Assembly (NCBI RefSeq): GCF_032452875.1
Contig: NC_083878.1
Span: forward strand, 55,620,878-55,684,877
Length of the DNA stretch: 64,000 nucleotides
Source of the DNA: Bos javanicus
Lineage: Eukaryota > Chordata > Mammalia > Artiodactyla > Bovidae
Reading direction: 5' to 3'
Under the pieces are notes generated by a model that made no database searches, was not told the origin of the DNA, and saw only the letters and a program-made list of their open reading frames with translations. Positions 30,812-42,600 of this stretch are shown piece after piece. Position 1 is the first letter of the stretch. Every line of letters starts with the position of its first letter. The translations under genes were made by a program, and so were the position numbers.

Positions 30812-32300
30812 GTTGTTCAATCACTAAGTAATGTCCAACTCTTTGCAACCCCATGGAATGCAGCACATCAAGATTCCTTGTCCTTCACCATCTCCCAGAG
30901 TTTGCTCAAACTAATGTCCATTGAGTCAGTGACACCATCCAACCATCTCACCCTCCATCACCCACTTCTCTTCCTGCCCTCGTTCTTTCCCAGAATCAGG
31001 GTTTTTTCCCAATTTGGCTCTTTGCATCAGGTGGTCAAAGTATTGGAGCTTCAGCTTCAGCATCAGTCCTTCCAATGCATATTCAGAGTTGGTTTCCTTT
31101 AGGATTGACTGGTTTGACTTCCTGTCCAAGGGACTCTCAAAAGAGTCTTTACCAGCACCACAGTTTAACAATATCAATTTTTGGTGCTTGGCCTTCATTA
31201 TGTTATAAGTCTCACATCCATGCATGATACTGGAAAAACCATAGCTTTGAGTATATGACCTTTGTTGGCAAAGTGATGTCTCAGCTTTTAAATACACTGT
31301 CTTGGTTTGTCGTAGCTTTTCTTCCAAGGAGCAAGTGTCTTTTAATTTTGTGGCTGCAATCACCATCTGCAGTGATTTTAGAGCCCAAGAAAATAAAAAA
31401 TCTATCTGTCACCGTTTTCACTTTCTCCCCATTTATTTGCCATGAAATGATGGTACCAGATACCATGATCTTAGTTTTCTTGAATGTTGAGCTTTAAACA
31501 AGCTTTTTCACTCTCCTCTTTCACCCTCAAGAGGCTCTTTAGTACCTCCTCTCTTTCTGCCATTAGAGTGGAATTATCTACATATTTGAGGTTGTTGATA
31601 TTTCTCCTGGCAAACTTGATTCAGCTTGTGTTTCATCCAGCCTGGCATTTGCATGATGTACGCTGCATAGAATTTAAACAAGCAGGGTGACAATATACAT
31701 CCTTAATGTACTCCTTTCCTAATGTGGAGCCACTCCATTGTTCCATGTCTGGTTCTAATTGTTGTTTCTTGACCTTCAAACAGGTTTCTCAAGATGCGGG
31801 TAAGGTGGTCTAGTATTCCCATCTCTTTAAGAATCTTCCACAGTTTGCTGTGATCCACACAGTCAAAGGCTTTAGCGCAGTCAATGAAGCAGATGTTTTT
31901 CTTCAATTCCCTTGCTTTTTCTATGATCCAGCAGACATTGACAATTTGATCTCTGGTTCCTCTGCCTTTTCTATATCCAACTTGAGGTCTGGGAATTCTC
32001 AGTATACATACTGTTGAAGCTGGCTTGAAGGGCTTTTGAGCATGACCTTGTTAGCGTGTAAAGTTAGCACAACTGTGTGGTAGTTTGAACATTCTTTAGC
32101 ATTATCTTTATTTGGGATTGGAATGAAAACTGATCTTTTCCAGTCCTGTGGCCATTGCTAAGTTTTCCAAATTTGCTGGCATATTGAGTGCAGCACTTTA
32201 ATAGCATTATCTATCAGGATTTTCAATAGCTCAGGTGGAAATCCATCACCTCCACTAGCTTTCTTTGTAGTAATGCTTCCTAAGGCCCACTTAACTTATT
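30812..32300 (-). mobile_element. BovB LINE, longest copy in the window (about 1.5 kb)
   Basis: Reverse orientation from the 3' tail ('tgttgttcaatcactaagt') to a 5' break inside the region upstream of the RT domain ('tccatcacctccactagct'). Motif A survives as ICFIDCAKAFDCVDH (31703-31906 frame). Several frameshifts and a gap around motif C ('ggcaaacttgattcagctt') show that it is inactive. Confidence 0.92.
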
Positions 32301-32917
32301 AAGATACTGTTTTTCTTTTACTTTTTTAAAAAAGGTAGAATAGAAAGGTGGTGGTAGGGTGGGGATTTAATGTCCAAATTCAAGAATTTAAGAGTATATT
32401 GGAGGACATCATACAACCTAAATCTTAGCAGGTATGACCTAAAAGACAAGACCTTCTGCCTCCCTAAGAAACCATTCCAATTTGAAAGACGTCTAACTGC
32501 TCATTTTTTTTCTTCAATTATTTTGATCTTCACTATGTTCTTCTGAACCACACAGAAAAATCTAGTCCTCTTTCCAAATCTATAAATCTTGAGAGAATTT
32601 TTTGCAATGTCCTTCATGGAGAAATGAAATGTCAAAACACACAACAGCCATTGCCTAAGAATTAACACTGCATCTAGATTATGAAAATGACAGCTTGCAT
32701 AAAGAAGTGAACAAACAACTCCCCTTAGTTTTCCAAATGTTAAGTACATACTAACTAATCATTCAAGTTGGGGTGATTAGTTTGCTTTTATACAAACTTT
32801 TATGCGAGTTAATAGAGTAAACATAAAAGGCACTGTCAACTAGCTTTGGAGGGAACAAATCTGGTTTCTGGCATGTTGTGAAAACAAATGATAAGACAGA
32901 TAACAATTGACAAGTCA
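32301..32917. other. CTNNA2: Intronic stretch without recognised features
   Basis: Begins with a T/A-rich run at 32310-32340. No repeat or gene recognised. Confidence 0.35.
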
Positions 32918-33043
32918 CTGGAGAAGGAAGCGGCAACCCACTCCAGTAGTCTTGCCTGGGAAATTTAATGGAAAGAGGAGCCTGGCAGGCTACAGTCCAT
33001 GGGGTTGCAAAGAGTTGGATGTGACTGAACACGCACACACCAC
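32918..33043 (+). mobile_element. Bov-A monomer SINE
   Basis: 'ggcaacccactccagtagt', 'ggcaggctacagtccatgg', ending gaacacgcacacacc. The tRNA-like head is absent. Confidence 0.85.
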
Positions 33044-33099
33044 TCTGGTCTTTTTCATGACCTAAATTACTACCTACATTTGAGAGATATTAAATGTTA

Positions 33100-33230
33100 G
33101 CTCATTAGTGGAGTCCTCCAATTTCTTAATTTCAGAGCAGAAAAAACAAGTATCAAGAACCTTATATGGCTCACCCGAAGTCAAACAGCCAATTAATGGC
33201 AGAGTTCACACCAGAAGCTGGGTGTTTTGA
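33100..33230 (-). mobile_element. MIR SINE fragment
   Basis: 'acccgaagtcaaacagcca' and 'attaatggcagagttcaca' match the MIR core in reverse. Confidence 0.55.
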
Positions 33231-34415
33231 CTCTTAAACTTGCTACAATTTACCACAAAAGTCTTTTTCCTCGGAAAACTATTTTTGTATGGTTTCATAG
33301 ATTCACAACTTGTATTTAGTCCACATAACTTATAATTTAGTCTATATAAGTCTTTTTATACCAGTTTGGATGTCTTGATTCTATGATTAGGTGCAACTAT
33401 ATTTGTAAGTTCCTATGGTTTCTCATTAAATACTTGTGTCACTGATTTCAATCAGCTTAGATATAAACACAAAGAAAATGAAGTATAAAAGAAGCACATT
33501 GTATAATTTGATTTTTAGAGGCTGCAGATGAATAAACCATATTTGAAACTGTTATACTGTAGAATAACAAGTCAACTTAACTTTTTCTAAAGTAGTATTT
33601 GGCTAAACAAAGCACAGGAACAATTCTTATAATGAAAAAAGTTGATTAAGGATAGAAAACTCTACCACACATTTCAAAATTAGAAACAAAACAAAAAAAT
33701 GTTCCAAGTGATTGCTATCATGAACGTGGTAAATGCTGCTTTAAAATTACAACTTAATTAAGTTATATTTTTAAAATACCTCATGGAGAAGACTGATTTT
33801 CTTCACTAGTTTGAGGATGAAAAAAAAAAAAAAACACGAATGATTGGATTCTAGGATTTAAATGGCACAGTCTATGCTTTATTTTCTGAACTGCCGTTGA
33901 TTTTCCAGTCATAACAGAGAAATGGCAGATTCTTAAATGTGATTATAGCCATGTGTCTTCTTTATTATAGCCACATGACTAGAGGCTTCCTTGTCACCAT
34001 CACTCTGCCTCCTATATTAAGAGAGCTCACAGAAGGACCACATCTAAATCAACATCAGGATATCAATTACAATAAAGCCCAGCTAACAAAAATATATTTG
34101 TGGGAGGATCTGGCAACAGGCAATGAACGAAATTGATTTAAAATAATTCAAAATCCTAAATTCAAAAAGACAGACTGCCAAAATGTGCTAATCAAAGCTT
34201 TCTTCACTTCTGTGATCAATAGTTTTTCATGTGGGTCAAGAGAGATCTCAGACTGCCTTCTCTCCTTCCAGCTCAAAAGTACATTTTAAACATAAGTGAA
34301 ATAAGGTTATAACAAACATAAACCTTGAGAGGGAAAAATGTCCCTACAGGGTGACATGCAGTTTTAAGGGTGAGGGAAATTTGGAGAGTTAGAGAGTAAC
34401 CGTCCAGTCTGTACA
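33231..34415. other. CTNNA2: AT-rich intronic stretch
   Basis: An A15 run lies at 33820-33834. No repeat family or gene recognised. Confidence 0.35.
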
Positions 34416-34566
34416 GGGCTTCCCTGCTGTCGGTTGGTAGAGATTCTGCCTGTGATGCAACAGACAGCCTGCAATGCAGGAGATGGGGATTCAGTCCCTG
34501 GGTTGAGAAGAACCCCTGCAGAAGGAAATGGCAACCCACTTCAGTATTCTTTCCTGGGAGATCCTT
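34416..34566 (+). mobile_element. Bov-tA SINE, 3'-truncated
   Basis: 'gcttccctgctgtcggttg', 'gaaatggcaacccacttca', ending 'ttcctgggagatcc'. The head contains an inserted 'gatgcaacagacagcct' segment. Confidence 0.82.
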
Positions 34567-35158
34567 AAGTTTGTAAGGGTGATTACATAAGCATATCTGT
34601 AAATGTATGCAAAGTGTAGAAAGAGTCATATATCATTTCATTCATCCTTTTATTCATTCACTAAGCATTTATTAAGCTAGGTGGTCGCTATTTGCTAGGT
34701 TCTGGATATTCAAGATGAAGTCACAATTCCTGCCCTCTCCTTACTAGCATCCTGATTTTTCTGACAGATTCACTAATAAAGATCATCTGTAGAACATTTG
34801 TAGAGAAACACCCACTGATCAGGCATTTGTGAATTCTAGACAGAAGTCACATTTTGGGGAGCTGGGATTCATGAGTATGTAGAGGATGCTTAGTCAGCTA
34901 TTATAATAAGGAAGCATGGTCAAAAACTATGTATGTATATGTGCACATGTATCTATACCTACATCTAGAGAGAAGGATTAAGTTTTTCATGCTTTACCCT
35001 GCAGTGTGTAGCTTTAAGCCATGACTCTGAGAGATGGCAGACCAGCCACACACCGATGACTTCTCTTCTCCTCCAAATTACTGTTAGATTTCTAAAACAC
35101 AAAGAGTGTGGGTGAGAATGACATGGACACATATACTCTTCATCATTAGTTAGCTTCT
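34567..35158. other. CTNNA2: Intronic stretch, start resembling an old repeat
   Basis: 34640-34745 ('attcattcactaagcattt', 'cacaattcctgccctctcc') looks like an ancient mammalian interspersed repeat whose family I cannot fix. The rest is unassigned. Confidence 0.35.
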
Positions 35159-35170
35159 CAGCCCTATATT

Positions 35171-35356
35171 TGTTTCCTTTGTGGCTCAGCTGGTAAAGAA
35201 TCAGCTGCGATGTGGGAGACCTGAGTTCAATCTCTGGGTTGGGAAGATTCCCCTGGAGAAGGGAAAGGCTACCCACTCCAGTATTCTGGCTTAGAAAATT
35301 CCAAGGACTGTAAAGTCCATTAGGCTGCAAAGAGTCGGACATGACTGAGCGACTTT
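35171..35356 (+). mobile_element. Bov-tA SINE with perfect 12-bp duplication
   Basis: cagccctatatt occurs at 35159-35170 and 35357-35368. The element runs from tgtttcctttgtggctca to ctgagcgactt. The body uses the 'ggactgtaaagtccatt' form. Confidence 0.95.
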
Positions 35357-35462
35357 CAGCCCTATATTGAGCAGGTCTTGGTGAACAGAAACATTTCAGG
35401 GTGCCTCTAATCTCTTAACTTCAAACTCTAAATGAAAAGTGGGTCTGAGGGAACTAGGACTC

Positions 35463-35568
35463 AAGCTCTGGGAACTGGTAATGGACAGGGAAGCCTGGTG
35501 TGCTGCAGTCCGTGGGATTGCAGAGTCAGACATGACTGAGCAACTGAACTGAATGGAACTGAATTCAT
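35463..35568 (+). mobile_element. BovB 3'-end fragment
   Basis: About 105 bp: 'ggtaatggacagggaagcc' to 'actgaactgaatggaactg'. Confidence 0.82.
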
Positions 35569-37179
35569 TTTTCAACTAGTATCTCCAAAGGAAAGAGATC
35601 CCATCTGATCACACTAGTTTCATGAAATTGAAGATAAATATAGAAAGAGAGATGAAAGGATGAAAATTATAGGAAGTCAATGAATATTAACTTTTTCTCT
35701 CCTTCCACTGGTAGAATAATGTAGGATCTCCAATTTGTCAGGAAACATAAGACAAATTATTTTTTTAATTTGATAGTTAATCTTTCAAATAATATTCTCA
35801 AATTTTTTTCTTAAATCCCCAGAACATTGTTTCCTATAAAAGACAAGGTTCCAACTGTTATACTGAAAAAAATCAACTAAATATACCCTTTTCCCTGTAT
35901 TCCCAGGTTTTGTGGATACTCTTTTGTTGTGGACACATTCTCAGATCCTCTTGCCAGTCCCAGGGTCCTTCTGCCTTTGCAGGCTGCTCTCAAGCAAAGG
36001 GAGCCCCATTCTATGCTCTCTAGTGGTTATTTCATTCGAAGTTAATGGAAAATAGTGATAAATTACACTGTATACACTGGCCAGTGAATGCAGGTGCCCA
36101 GTTCCTTGGTAAATATATTTCTCACTACAAATTAATAAACTCACACTGGGAGTATAATTTAACCTCCCCGGTAGATCTGCCTATAGGAATAGAATATTCT
36201 GGTCATGCTGAAATTAGTATTTCACTCTGTATGGCAGCATACTAAAGATTAATACAGTAATATGGATTTTTAAAGCAAATACACACAGTTATTTAATTCT
36301 CACATCATTTACATAGTATGAAGATGGAAGGATGAACCAGCAATTGCTGTGGGGCATCACTAGGAGGTATCTGATTTGTGATAAGTATGGGAACTGGTTT
36401 TGAACATTGAACAGGAGTTCATTTTCAATTCCTATTCTGAACAGCAAGTAGCTTTTCCCACCACAAAGAGTGTACAGGAAAAATTGGGGAAGGAAATGTC
36501 AAAGAACCTATAGATGTGAAGAACTTATTTTATGAGACAGAGAATGGAAGCATTACTAAGCAAACCCAGACATAAAAAGCAAAATTCTAAGCCACTGCCA
36601 GGTGGTACTGAAGGCTATGAAATAAGAAGCAGGCAACCTGGCACACTGGACAGGGGGCAATGGCAGCCAAGCACACACAGAGTTCACCATCTAGTCACAC
36701 TTGTCCAGGGCTGGGCAGAGACAAAGGCCTGTATGACTCAACGTGCATCCCTTATAGGAGGCCCTATGGGTTCAATGATTTTTAATACACCCATTTGTTA
36801 GCTTCACACAATTCCATGCTAAAGAACCTTTTCAGGTATAAATGCATGAGGACACACAAACATAGATGCCCACCGAGTGTGCCCTATTTAAATACTTTAG
36901 TCAAGCTTTGGCACAGAGAGCTGGCAAAACCAGAAGATGCAAACATTTATAGAGTTTAGCCTTAAGGCTGCTTCTGCTTCATGGGCTACACACTACAATC
37001 ACATTTGTGAATCCCCAAACCTAATATTTTCAATAATCAACAGATGCAACTAGAGATCATGTCCAAAAATGGAAGCATTGTAAAGATCTATTTTGCCCAA
37101 CTCTGGGTGGATCTGTTCAATGTTAATTAATGTTGCCTCCTCATTTCCAGTTAGCTTTAACTCATCTCCCTCCTCCCTG
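35569..37179. other. CTNNA2: Long non-repeat intronic stretch
   Basis: About 1.6 kb with no recognised repeat. An 89-codon frame at 36532-36801 has no recognisable product. Confidence 0.4.
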
Positions 37180-37442
37180 CTGCTGCTGCTAAGTTGCTTC
37201 AGTCGTGTCCGACTCTGTGCGACCCCATAGACCGCAGCCCATCAGGCTGCCCGTCCCTGGGATTCTCCAGGCAAGGACACTGGAGGGGGGTGCCATTTCC
37301 TTCTCCAATGCATGAAAGTGAAAAGTGAAAGTGAAGTCATGTCCAACACTTAGCAACCCCATGGACTACAGCCTACCAGGCTCCTCCATCCATGGGATTT
37401 TTCCAGGCAAGAGTACTGGAGTGGGGTGCCATTGCCTTCTCC
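37180..37442 (-). mobile_element. Bov-A2 dimeric SINE
   Basis: Starts ctgctgctgctaagttgc, has the 'gtgaaaagtgaaagtgaag' linker, and ends 'ccattgccttctcca'. A small deletion after the linker removes the 'cgctcagt' segment. Confidence 0.92.
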
Positions 37443-37539
37443 ACCCTCTTCTCTAGAAATTAAGACTACATGACTAAATGATCCCAAGAACTCCTTCCAA
37501 TTTTGTATACTATGATGCAAAAAGTAATAATAGCTATTT

Positions 37540-37720
37540 ATAGAATACTATGTACTGGGCACAATGTTAAACACTTTACATTTATAATCTCACAATGAGG
37601 TGAACAACATTATCTTCATTTCAAAGATTATCAAATCATTAGTTTAATAAGGTTTATTAATTTGTTCAAGGTCACTTTAACACTAGGAATTGAATCTGAG
37701 GCTAATGAACTGAGACGTCT
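37540..37720 (-). mobile_element. MIR SINE
   Basis: 'ctatgtactgggcacaatg', 'acactttacatttataatc' and 'gttcaaggtcactttaaca' follow the MIR in reverse through most of its length. Confidence 0.7.
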
Positions 37721-37765
37721 GTGATCTTAGTAACCTGGAAGCTCGAAGTTAGGAGTCTGTTGATG

Positions 37766-37970
37766 AAAAGTGAAAGTGTAAAAGTGTTAGTTGCTCAGTT
37801 GTGTCTGACTCTTTGTGACTCTAAGGGCTCACCAGGCTCCTCTGTCCATGGAATTCTCCAGGCAAGAATACTGGAGTGAATTGCCAGTCCTTTCTCCAGG
37901 GGATCTTCCTGACTCAAGGATCAAACTCAGGTCTCCCACATTGCAGGCAGATTCTTAACCATCTGAACCA
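37766..37970 (-). mobile_element. Bov-tA SINE
   Basis: 'gtgttagttgctcagttgt', 'ggggatcttcctgactcaa' and the degraded head 'gattcttaaccatctgaac'. Confidence 0.88.
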
Positions 37971-38019
37971 ACCTAAAACAATCTAACGATGATGATGAGA
38001 TTAATAATTATAGCTAATC

Positions 38020-38180
38020 CTGACATGGTGCTTATTCAGTGTCAGATACCATTCTAAGCACTGCATCTTACTCATTTAATCTTCATTAAAATCCTACAAG
38101 GTAGGTACTATTCCCATTTTATAGGTGAGGAAACTGAATTACATAAAAATTAATTTGCCAAAGACGAGAAAACTTTGGAT
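38020..38180 (-). mobile_element. MIR SINE
   Basis: 'ctcatttaatcttcattaa', 'ctacaaggtaggtactatt' and 'aggtgaggaaactgaatta' match the MIR in reverse. Confidence 0.7.
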
Positions 38181-38417
38181 AATGGAATAAAGTTTTTAAC
38201 CTAGAAAGTCTGGCTACAGTGGTCTAGGATTTAACCACTTCTAAGATAATGCCCATATCAAGCAAAAAAATAAAACAATAAAAAACAATAACAAAATGTT
38301 CTTAGCACCAACAATAGTGGTAAATTATTTTGTGGTAATATTTTTTAAATTGATCTTTTAAATAATATCTAGACTCTAAAATGATGTCCTCATGCATTAT
38401 AATTTTAAGGAGCTGGG

Positions 38418-38525
38418 ACAAGAATTTGAGCAAACTCCAGGAGATGGTAAAGGACAGGGATGTCTGGTGTCCTGCAATCCAAGGGGTCACAAAGAGTCTA
38501 ACACGGCTCAGTGACTGAACAGCAT
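38418..38525 (+). mobile_element. BovB 3'-end fragment
   Basis: 'gacaagaatttgagcaaac' to 'ctcagtgactgaacagc'. Confidence 0.8.
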
Positions 38526-39116
38526 CCAAGAGGCAACATAAATTATGATAGGATGGATACAATAGGAGCTGCCATGGAAGAGGAAAGCCCTTGTCTCTCA
38601 CTATAAAATTAGACACCTTAGCTCTTGTGCTTGTCTTGATTCATAGATGTCCAGCTAACAATACTGTTATGTTGTGATCAGACTCTACTCCTTTTTTTGC
38701 TAATTAGAGACAATTTTAGAACATTCCTTAACTTGAAACTAGAACTGTCCAAGAGTAAGCAAAAACATCATACTTTTCTTTTAGACTGTAGAATGCTTTA
38801 CATTGTGATGAAGCCCAATGCTTCTGCATTAAGACTGGAGACATGTTTAAAGGGCTGCTAAATGTGCATGCAAAGATCACATATTATTTTTCAAATGCAA
38901 CCCACATTAAAACAGAATGAGAAACCAACAATAATCATCTATGAAAATTAGGCTGTTTTCCAGCTTTTATGCATTATATATGCCAAGTCATTACAGACTA
39001 AAAGAAAGAAAAAAAAAAGGAACTAATAGTTCAATACATAACAGATTTGGTTAGTCTTTTCTGAATTACCACCATCTTGAAAAGTAAAGATTTAATATTT
39101 CCCACTATTAGTTGGA
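38526..39116. other. CTNNA2: AT-rich intronic stretch
   Basis: No repeat or gene recognised in 591 bases. Confidence 0.35.
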
Positions 39117-39389
39117 TGGAGAAGGCAATGGCAACCCACTCCAGTACTCTTGCCTGGAAAATCCCATGGACGGAGGAGCCTGGGAGGCTGTAGTCCATGG
39201 GGTCTCGAAGAGTCGGACATGACTGAGCGACTTCACTTTCACTTTTCACTTTCATGCATTGGTGAAGGAAATGGCAACCCACTCCAGTGTTCTTGCCTGG
39301 AGAATCCCAGGGATGGCAGGGCCTGGTGCACTGCCGTCTATGGGGTTGCACAGAGTCAGACACGACTGAAGCGACTTAGCAGCAGCATT
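39117..39389 (+). mobile_element. Bov-A2 dimeric SINE
   Basis: 'ggagaaggcaatggcaacc' start, linker 'cacttttcactttcatgca', end 'gcgacttagcagcagcat'. Close to consensus. Confidence 0.95.
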
Positions 39390-39589
39390 AATTGGATATC
39401 AACTACCAGCTCTTTTCAGTTAGAATTAGGGACACCTCTTAATTTTAGGCTTATTAACCTTCACACATGAAATCTAAGAATAAAGTAAAAATGTTAATAG
39501 TATTATTATAGCAAAATATTAAGTAACAAACTTACCAGTAGGATAAACTTTTAAAATAATTGTATTATTCTTTGACAGCACACCAGTAA

Positions 39590-39760
39590 AGAACCTTGGC
39601 TCAGACTTCTTGAATTTAAGTCCTAGTTCTCCATTTTTTTCTTTGTGTAACCTTAGGCAAATTACTTAATCTTTCTAGGACTCAGTAGTAAAATTAATAA
39701 AATAGCACCCCATGTCACAGATACATGTAAAAATTAAATGAGAGCATATAAGAGACTGAA
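39590..39760 (+). mobile_element. MIR SINE
   Basis: 'aagtcctagttctccattt', 'gtgtaaccttaggcaaatt' and 'acttaatctttctaggact' follow the MIR core. Confidence 0.7.
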
Positions 39761-40038
39761 TACCAAGAAATATATCTCATGACACCCAGCAAATATCTTT
39801 ATAAATGGAAAAGCAATCTCTGAGCCAAAAAAAGAAAAAAAAAAGAAACAGAAATTAGCAATCTTGAAACAAAAATGTTAAATTAATTCTGAAGCACTGA
39901 CAACCTTAGAATCATTAAAAGTTATTTAGAAGCTAGATTTTAATTGCCACAGATGGGACGTAAGAATGTTTTGACCCTCAACAGGAATAGATCTGTCATG
40001 TTTTCTACCTAAAATAAAATTTCGAAACTTAAAATGCT

Positions 40039-40308
40039 GCTGCTGCTAAGTCGCTTCAGTTGGGTCCAACTCTGTGCGACCCCATAGATAGCAGCCCACC
40101 AGGCTCCACAGTCCCTGGGATTCTCCAGGCAAGAACACTGGAGTGGGTTGCCATGTCCTTCTCCAATGTATGAATGTGGAAAGTGAAAGTGAAATCGCTC
40201 AGTTGTGTCTGACTCTTCATGACTGCATGGACTGCAGCCTACCAGGCTCCTCTGTCCATGGGATTTTCCAGGCAAGAGTACTGGAGTGGGTTGCCATTGC
40301 CTTGCTGG
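40039..40308 (-). mobile_element. Bov-A2 dimeric SINE with perfect 11-bp duplication
   Basis: cttaaaatgct flanks it at 40028-40038 and 40309-40319. Both units are complete; 'gctgctgctaagtcgcttc' starts the reverse copy. Confidence 0.95.
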
Positions 40309-40319
40309 CTTAAAATGCT

Positions 40320-40910
40320 ATATCAGTGAAAATATTAACTAGAAAATAAATGTGTTCTCTGGCAAAGAGAAATCATACAGAAATGTTTCTGTCTCTATTC
40401 AGGAAAAAATCATATAGTTTCATTTATATTTGATAATCATAGTTTATAATCAGTGTTTGTAAGAAACTCATTTATACTTCATACATAGAGTAGGAACAGA
40501 GATGTTATTTTAAAAATCAGTTTCAGATTGGTGGTGTGTGGTATTCTTGTCAGAAGCAAAAGCAAATGTTTTTTGGAAGGAAGCAGAGGAATCTTTCAAA
40601 TAAGACTTCATTAAAAAGTGAGTATACAGTTCAAAATTATAGAACACTGTAGCTGTGCTGAGTGGCAGGATTAATTATCTTAAAGAACTTAATAATTAAA
40701 CTAAAGAAATTAATGATTAAAGAACTTCAGATAATAGAAGCAGAGGGAAATTATATATGTAATAAATATTTAAAAATACTTATAGTACTAGAACAAGAAT
40801 TTGAAAGCATGAATTAAGGACTATGATTCTCTGAACCAAATAGATATTAAATCTCAAAAACAAAGAATAAATAAAAATTTATATAGAACTAAGAAGAAGG
40901 GCTTATTCAT
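40320..40910. other. CTNNA2: AT-rich intronic stretch
   Basis: No repeat or gene recognised. Confidence 0.35.
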
Positions 40911-41120
40911 TAGGCCTTCCCAGGTGGCTCAGAGGTTAAAGCATCTGCCTGAAATGTGGGAGACCTGGGTTCGATCCCTGGGTTGGGAAGATCCCCTGGA
41001 GAAGGAAATGGCAACCCACTCCAGTATTCTTGCCCGGAGAATCCCATGGACGGAGGAGCCTGGTGGGCTACAGTCCATGGGGTCGCAAAGAGTCGGACAT
41101 GACCCAGCGACTTCACTGAG
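40911..41120 (+). mobile_element. Bov-tA SINE, near consensus
   Basis: 'ccttcccaggtggctcaga', 'gggttcgatccctgggttg', 'ggtcgcaaagagtcggaca'. Retained CpGs (ggtcgca, gtcgga) point to a fairly young copy. Confidence 0.93.
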
Positions 41121-41264
41121 AAGAAAATCTGTGAACTGGAAGACTGCTAAAAAAGTTAACCAAAAAAGGGGCACAAAATCTAGAGAAACAGAAGATAAGA
41201 AAAAGAAATATATAGAGAATATAGAGAAATTTTCTAACATAAGTCTTCTTAGTTGTATATTGCG

Positions 41265-41640
41265 TGTTTGGCTTCCTGAATCAGGTGATAAATGGAGCGT
41301 AAAAAAGTCAGTATTTGTGAGATAATGGCTAAGAATTTTCCAGAGTTGAATAATTCATGAATACTCTGATTCAGGAAGCCAAACATATATCAACCAAGAT
41401 AAGCAAAAAGAAGTCCACATTTGATCCCTTCATAGTAAAACTGAAGGAAATAAATGTCATAGCAAAGATTTTAGTTTAGCTACAAATAAAAAAAGAACAG
41501 CTACAAGATAATGACAAATTATACTGACAGCATCGTATTCAGTGGCAAAATGGAAGCAAAAAGACAGTGGTAATATATGCTGAGAAAAAAAATAATAGGC
41601 AAACTAGAATTTTATGCCTAGCCAAAGTATTATTTAAAAC
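41265..41640 (+). mobile_element. Ancient L1 fragment with an inverted-repeat start
   Basis: 'taagaattttccagagttg', 'gattcaggaagccaaacat', 'agaacagctacaagataat' and 'tagaattttatgcctagcc' follow old L1 sequence. A perfect 20-bp inverted repeat lies at 41265-41284 and 41366-41385. Confidence 0.55.
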
Positions 41641-41646
41641 GAGATT

Positions 41647-41785
41647 AGGACTTCCCTGTGGTCCAGTGGTTAAGACTCAATGCTTCCACTGGAGGGGGCA
41701 CAGGTTCCATCCCTGCTCAGGGAACTAAAATCCCCACACGCCATGCAGTGTGGCCAAAAGTTATTTTTAAAAATAAAATGAGAGC
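41647..41785 (+). mobile_element. CHR-2-like SINE head
   Basis: 'ggacttccctgtggtccag', 'ggttaagactcaatgcttc', 'agggaactaaaatccccac', then an A-rich tail. Confidence 0.75.
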
Positions 41786-42274
41786 AAAAAAATGACATTT
41801 CCAGAAAAATATGAGAAAGCTTACTACCAAGCACCTTTACAAACTAAAGGAATCATTAAATGTACATATCATGAAGAACTAGGATTCACAATAGAATGAA
41901 TTTTAAAGATTAATGAAATAACATGCATGAAAATCTTAAAATAACCTAATTTGTAACTAACTAGCCCAAAGGAAAAAAATTTTAATGGTGTCAAACAGTA
42001 ATATTAACCAGTGATGATTGTAATAGTGTATTTTCTAATAAAGGTGTCCAATAGTGTTTTATGACCTCTAGTTCTTAACTTTCATCTTTTATTATGATAT
42101 CAGTGATAACCCATCTTTCTAACATATATACGATTTCAATATCTCACTTTGTGTCTTTATCTAAATGTAATTCATGACAAAGTACTACTAATTTGAGCTT
42201 ATCACTAATTTGATCTCATCAGTATTTTAAACAATTACACAGTCTTCTCCATTGCCAGAGCCACTGAAAAAGTG
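41786..42274. other. CTNNA2: AT-rich intronic stretch
   Basis: No repeat or gene recognised. Confidence 0.35.
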
Positions 42275-42466
42275 GAAAGTGAAAGTGTTAGTAGCTCAGT
42301 TGTGTCCAACTGTTTGTGACCCCTTGGGCTGTAACCTGCCAGGCTCCTCTGTCCATGAAATTCTCCAGGCAAGAATACTGGAGTGGGTAGCCATTCTCTT
42401 CTCCAGAGAATCTTCCTGATCCAGGCAGGCAGATTCTTTACTGTCTGAGCCACAACGGAAGCCCCA
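42275..42466 (-). mobile_element. Bov-tA SINE
   Basis: 'gtgttagtagctcagttgt', 'ggcaagaatactggagtgg', head end 'tgagccacaacggaagccc'. A deletion removes part of the middle (after 'cttcctgatccaggcag'). Confidence 0.88.
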
Positions 42467-42504
42467 GGAATCCTAATCAAATTCTCATCTCACTACCTAT
42501 GATC

Positions 42505-42600
42505 TTATGGACATAGTTTGAGCAAACTTTGGGAGATGGTGAGGGACAGGTAAGCCTGGGGTGCTGCAGTCCATGGGGTCACAGAGAGTCGGACACAACT
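42505..42600 (+). mobile_element. BovB 3'-end fragment
   Basis: 'agtttgagcaaactttggg' to 'cagagagtcggacacaact'. Confidence 0.8.
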
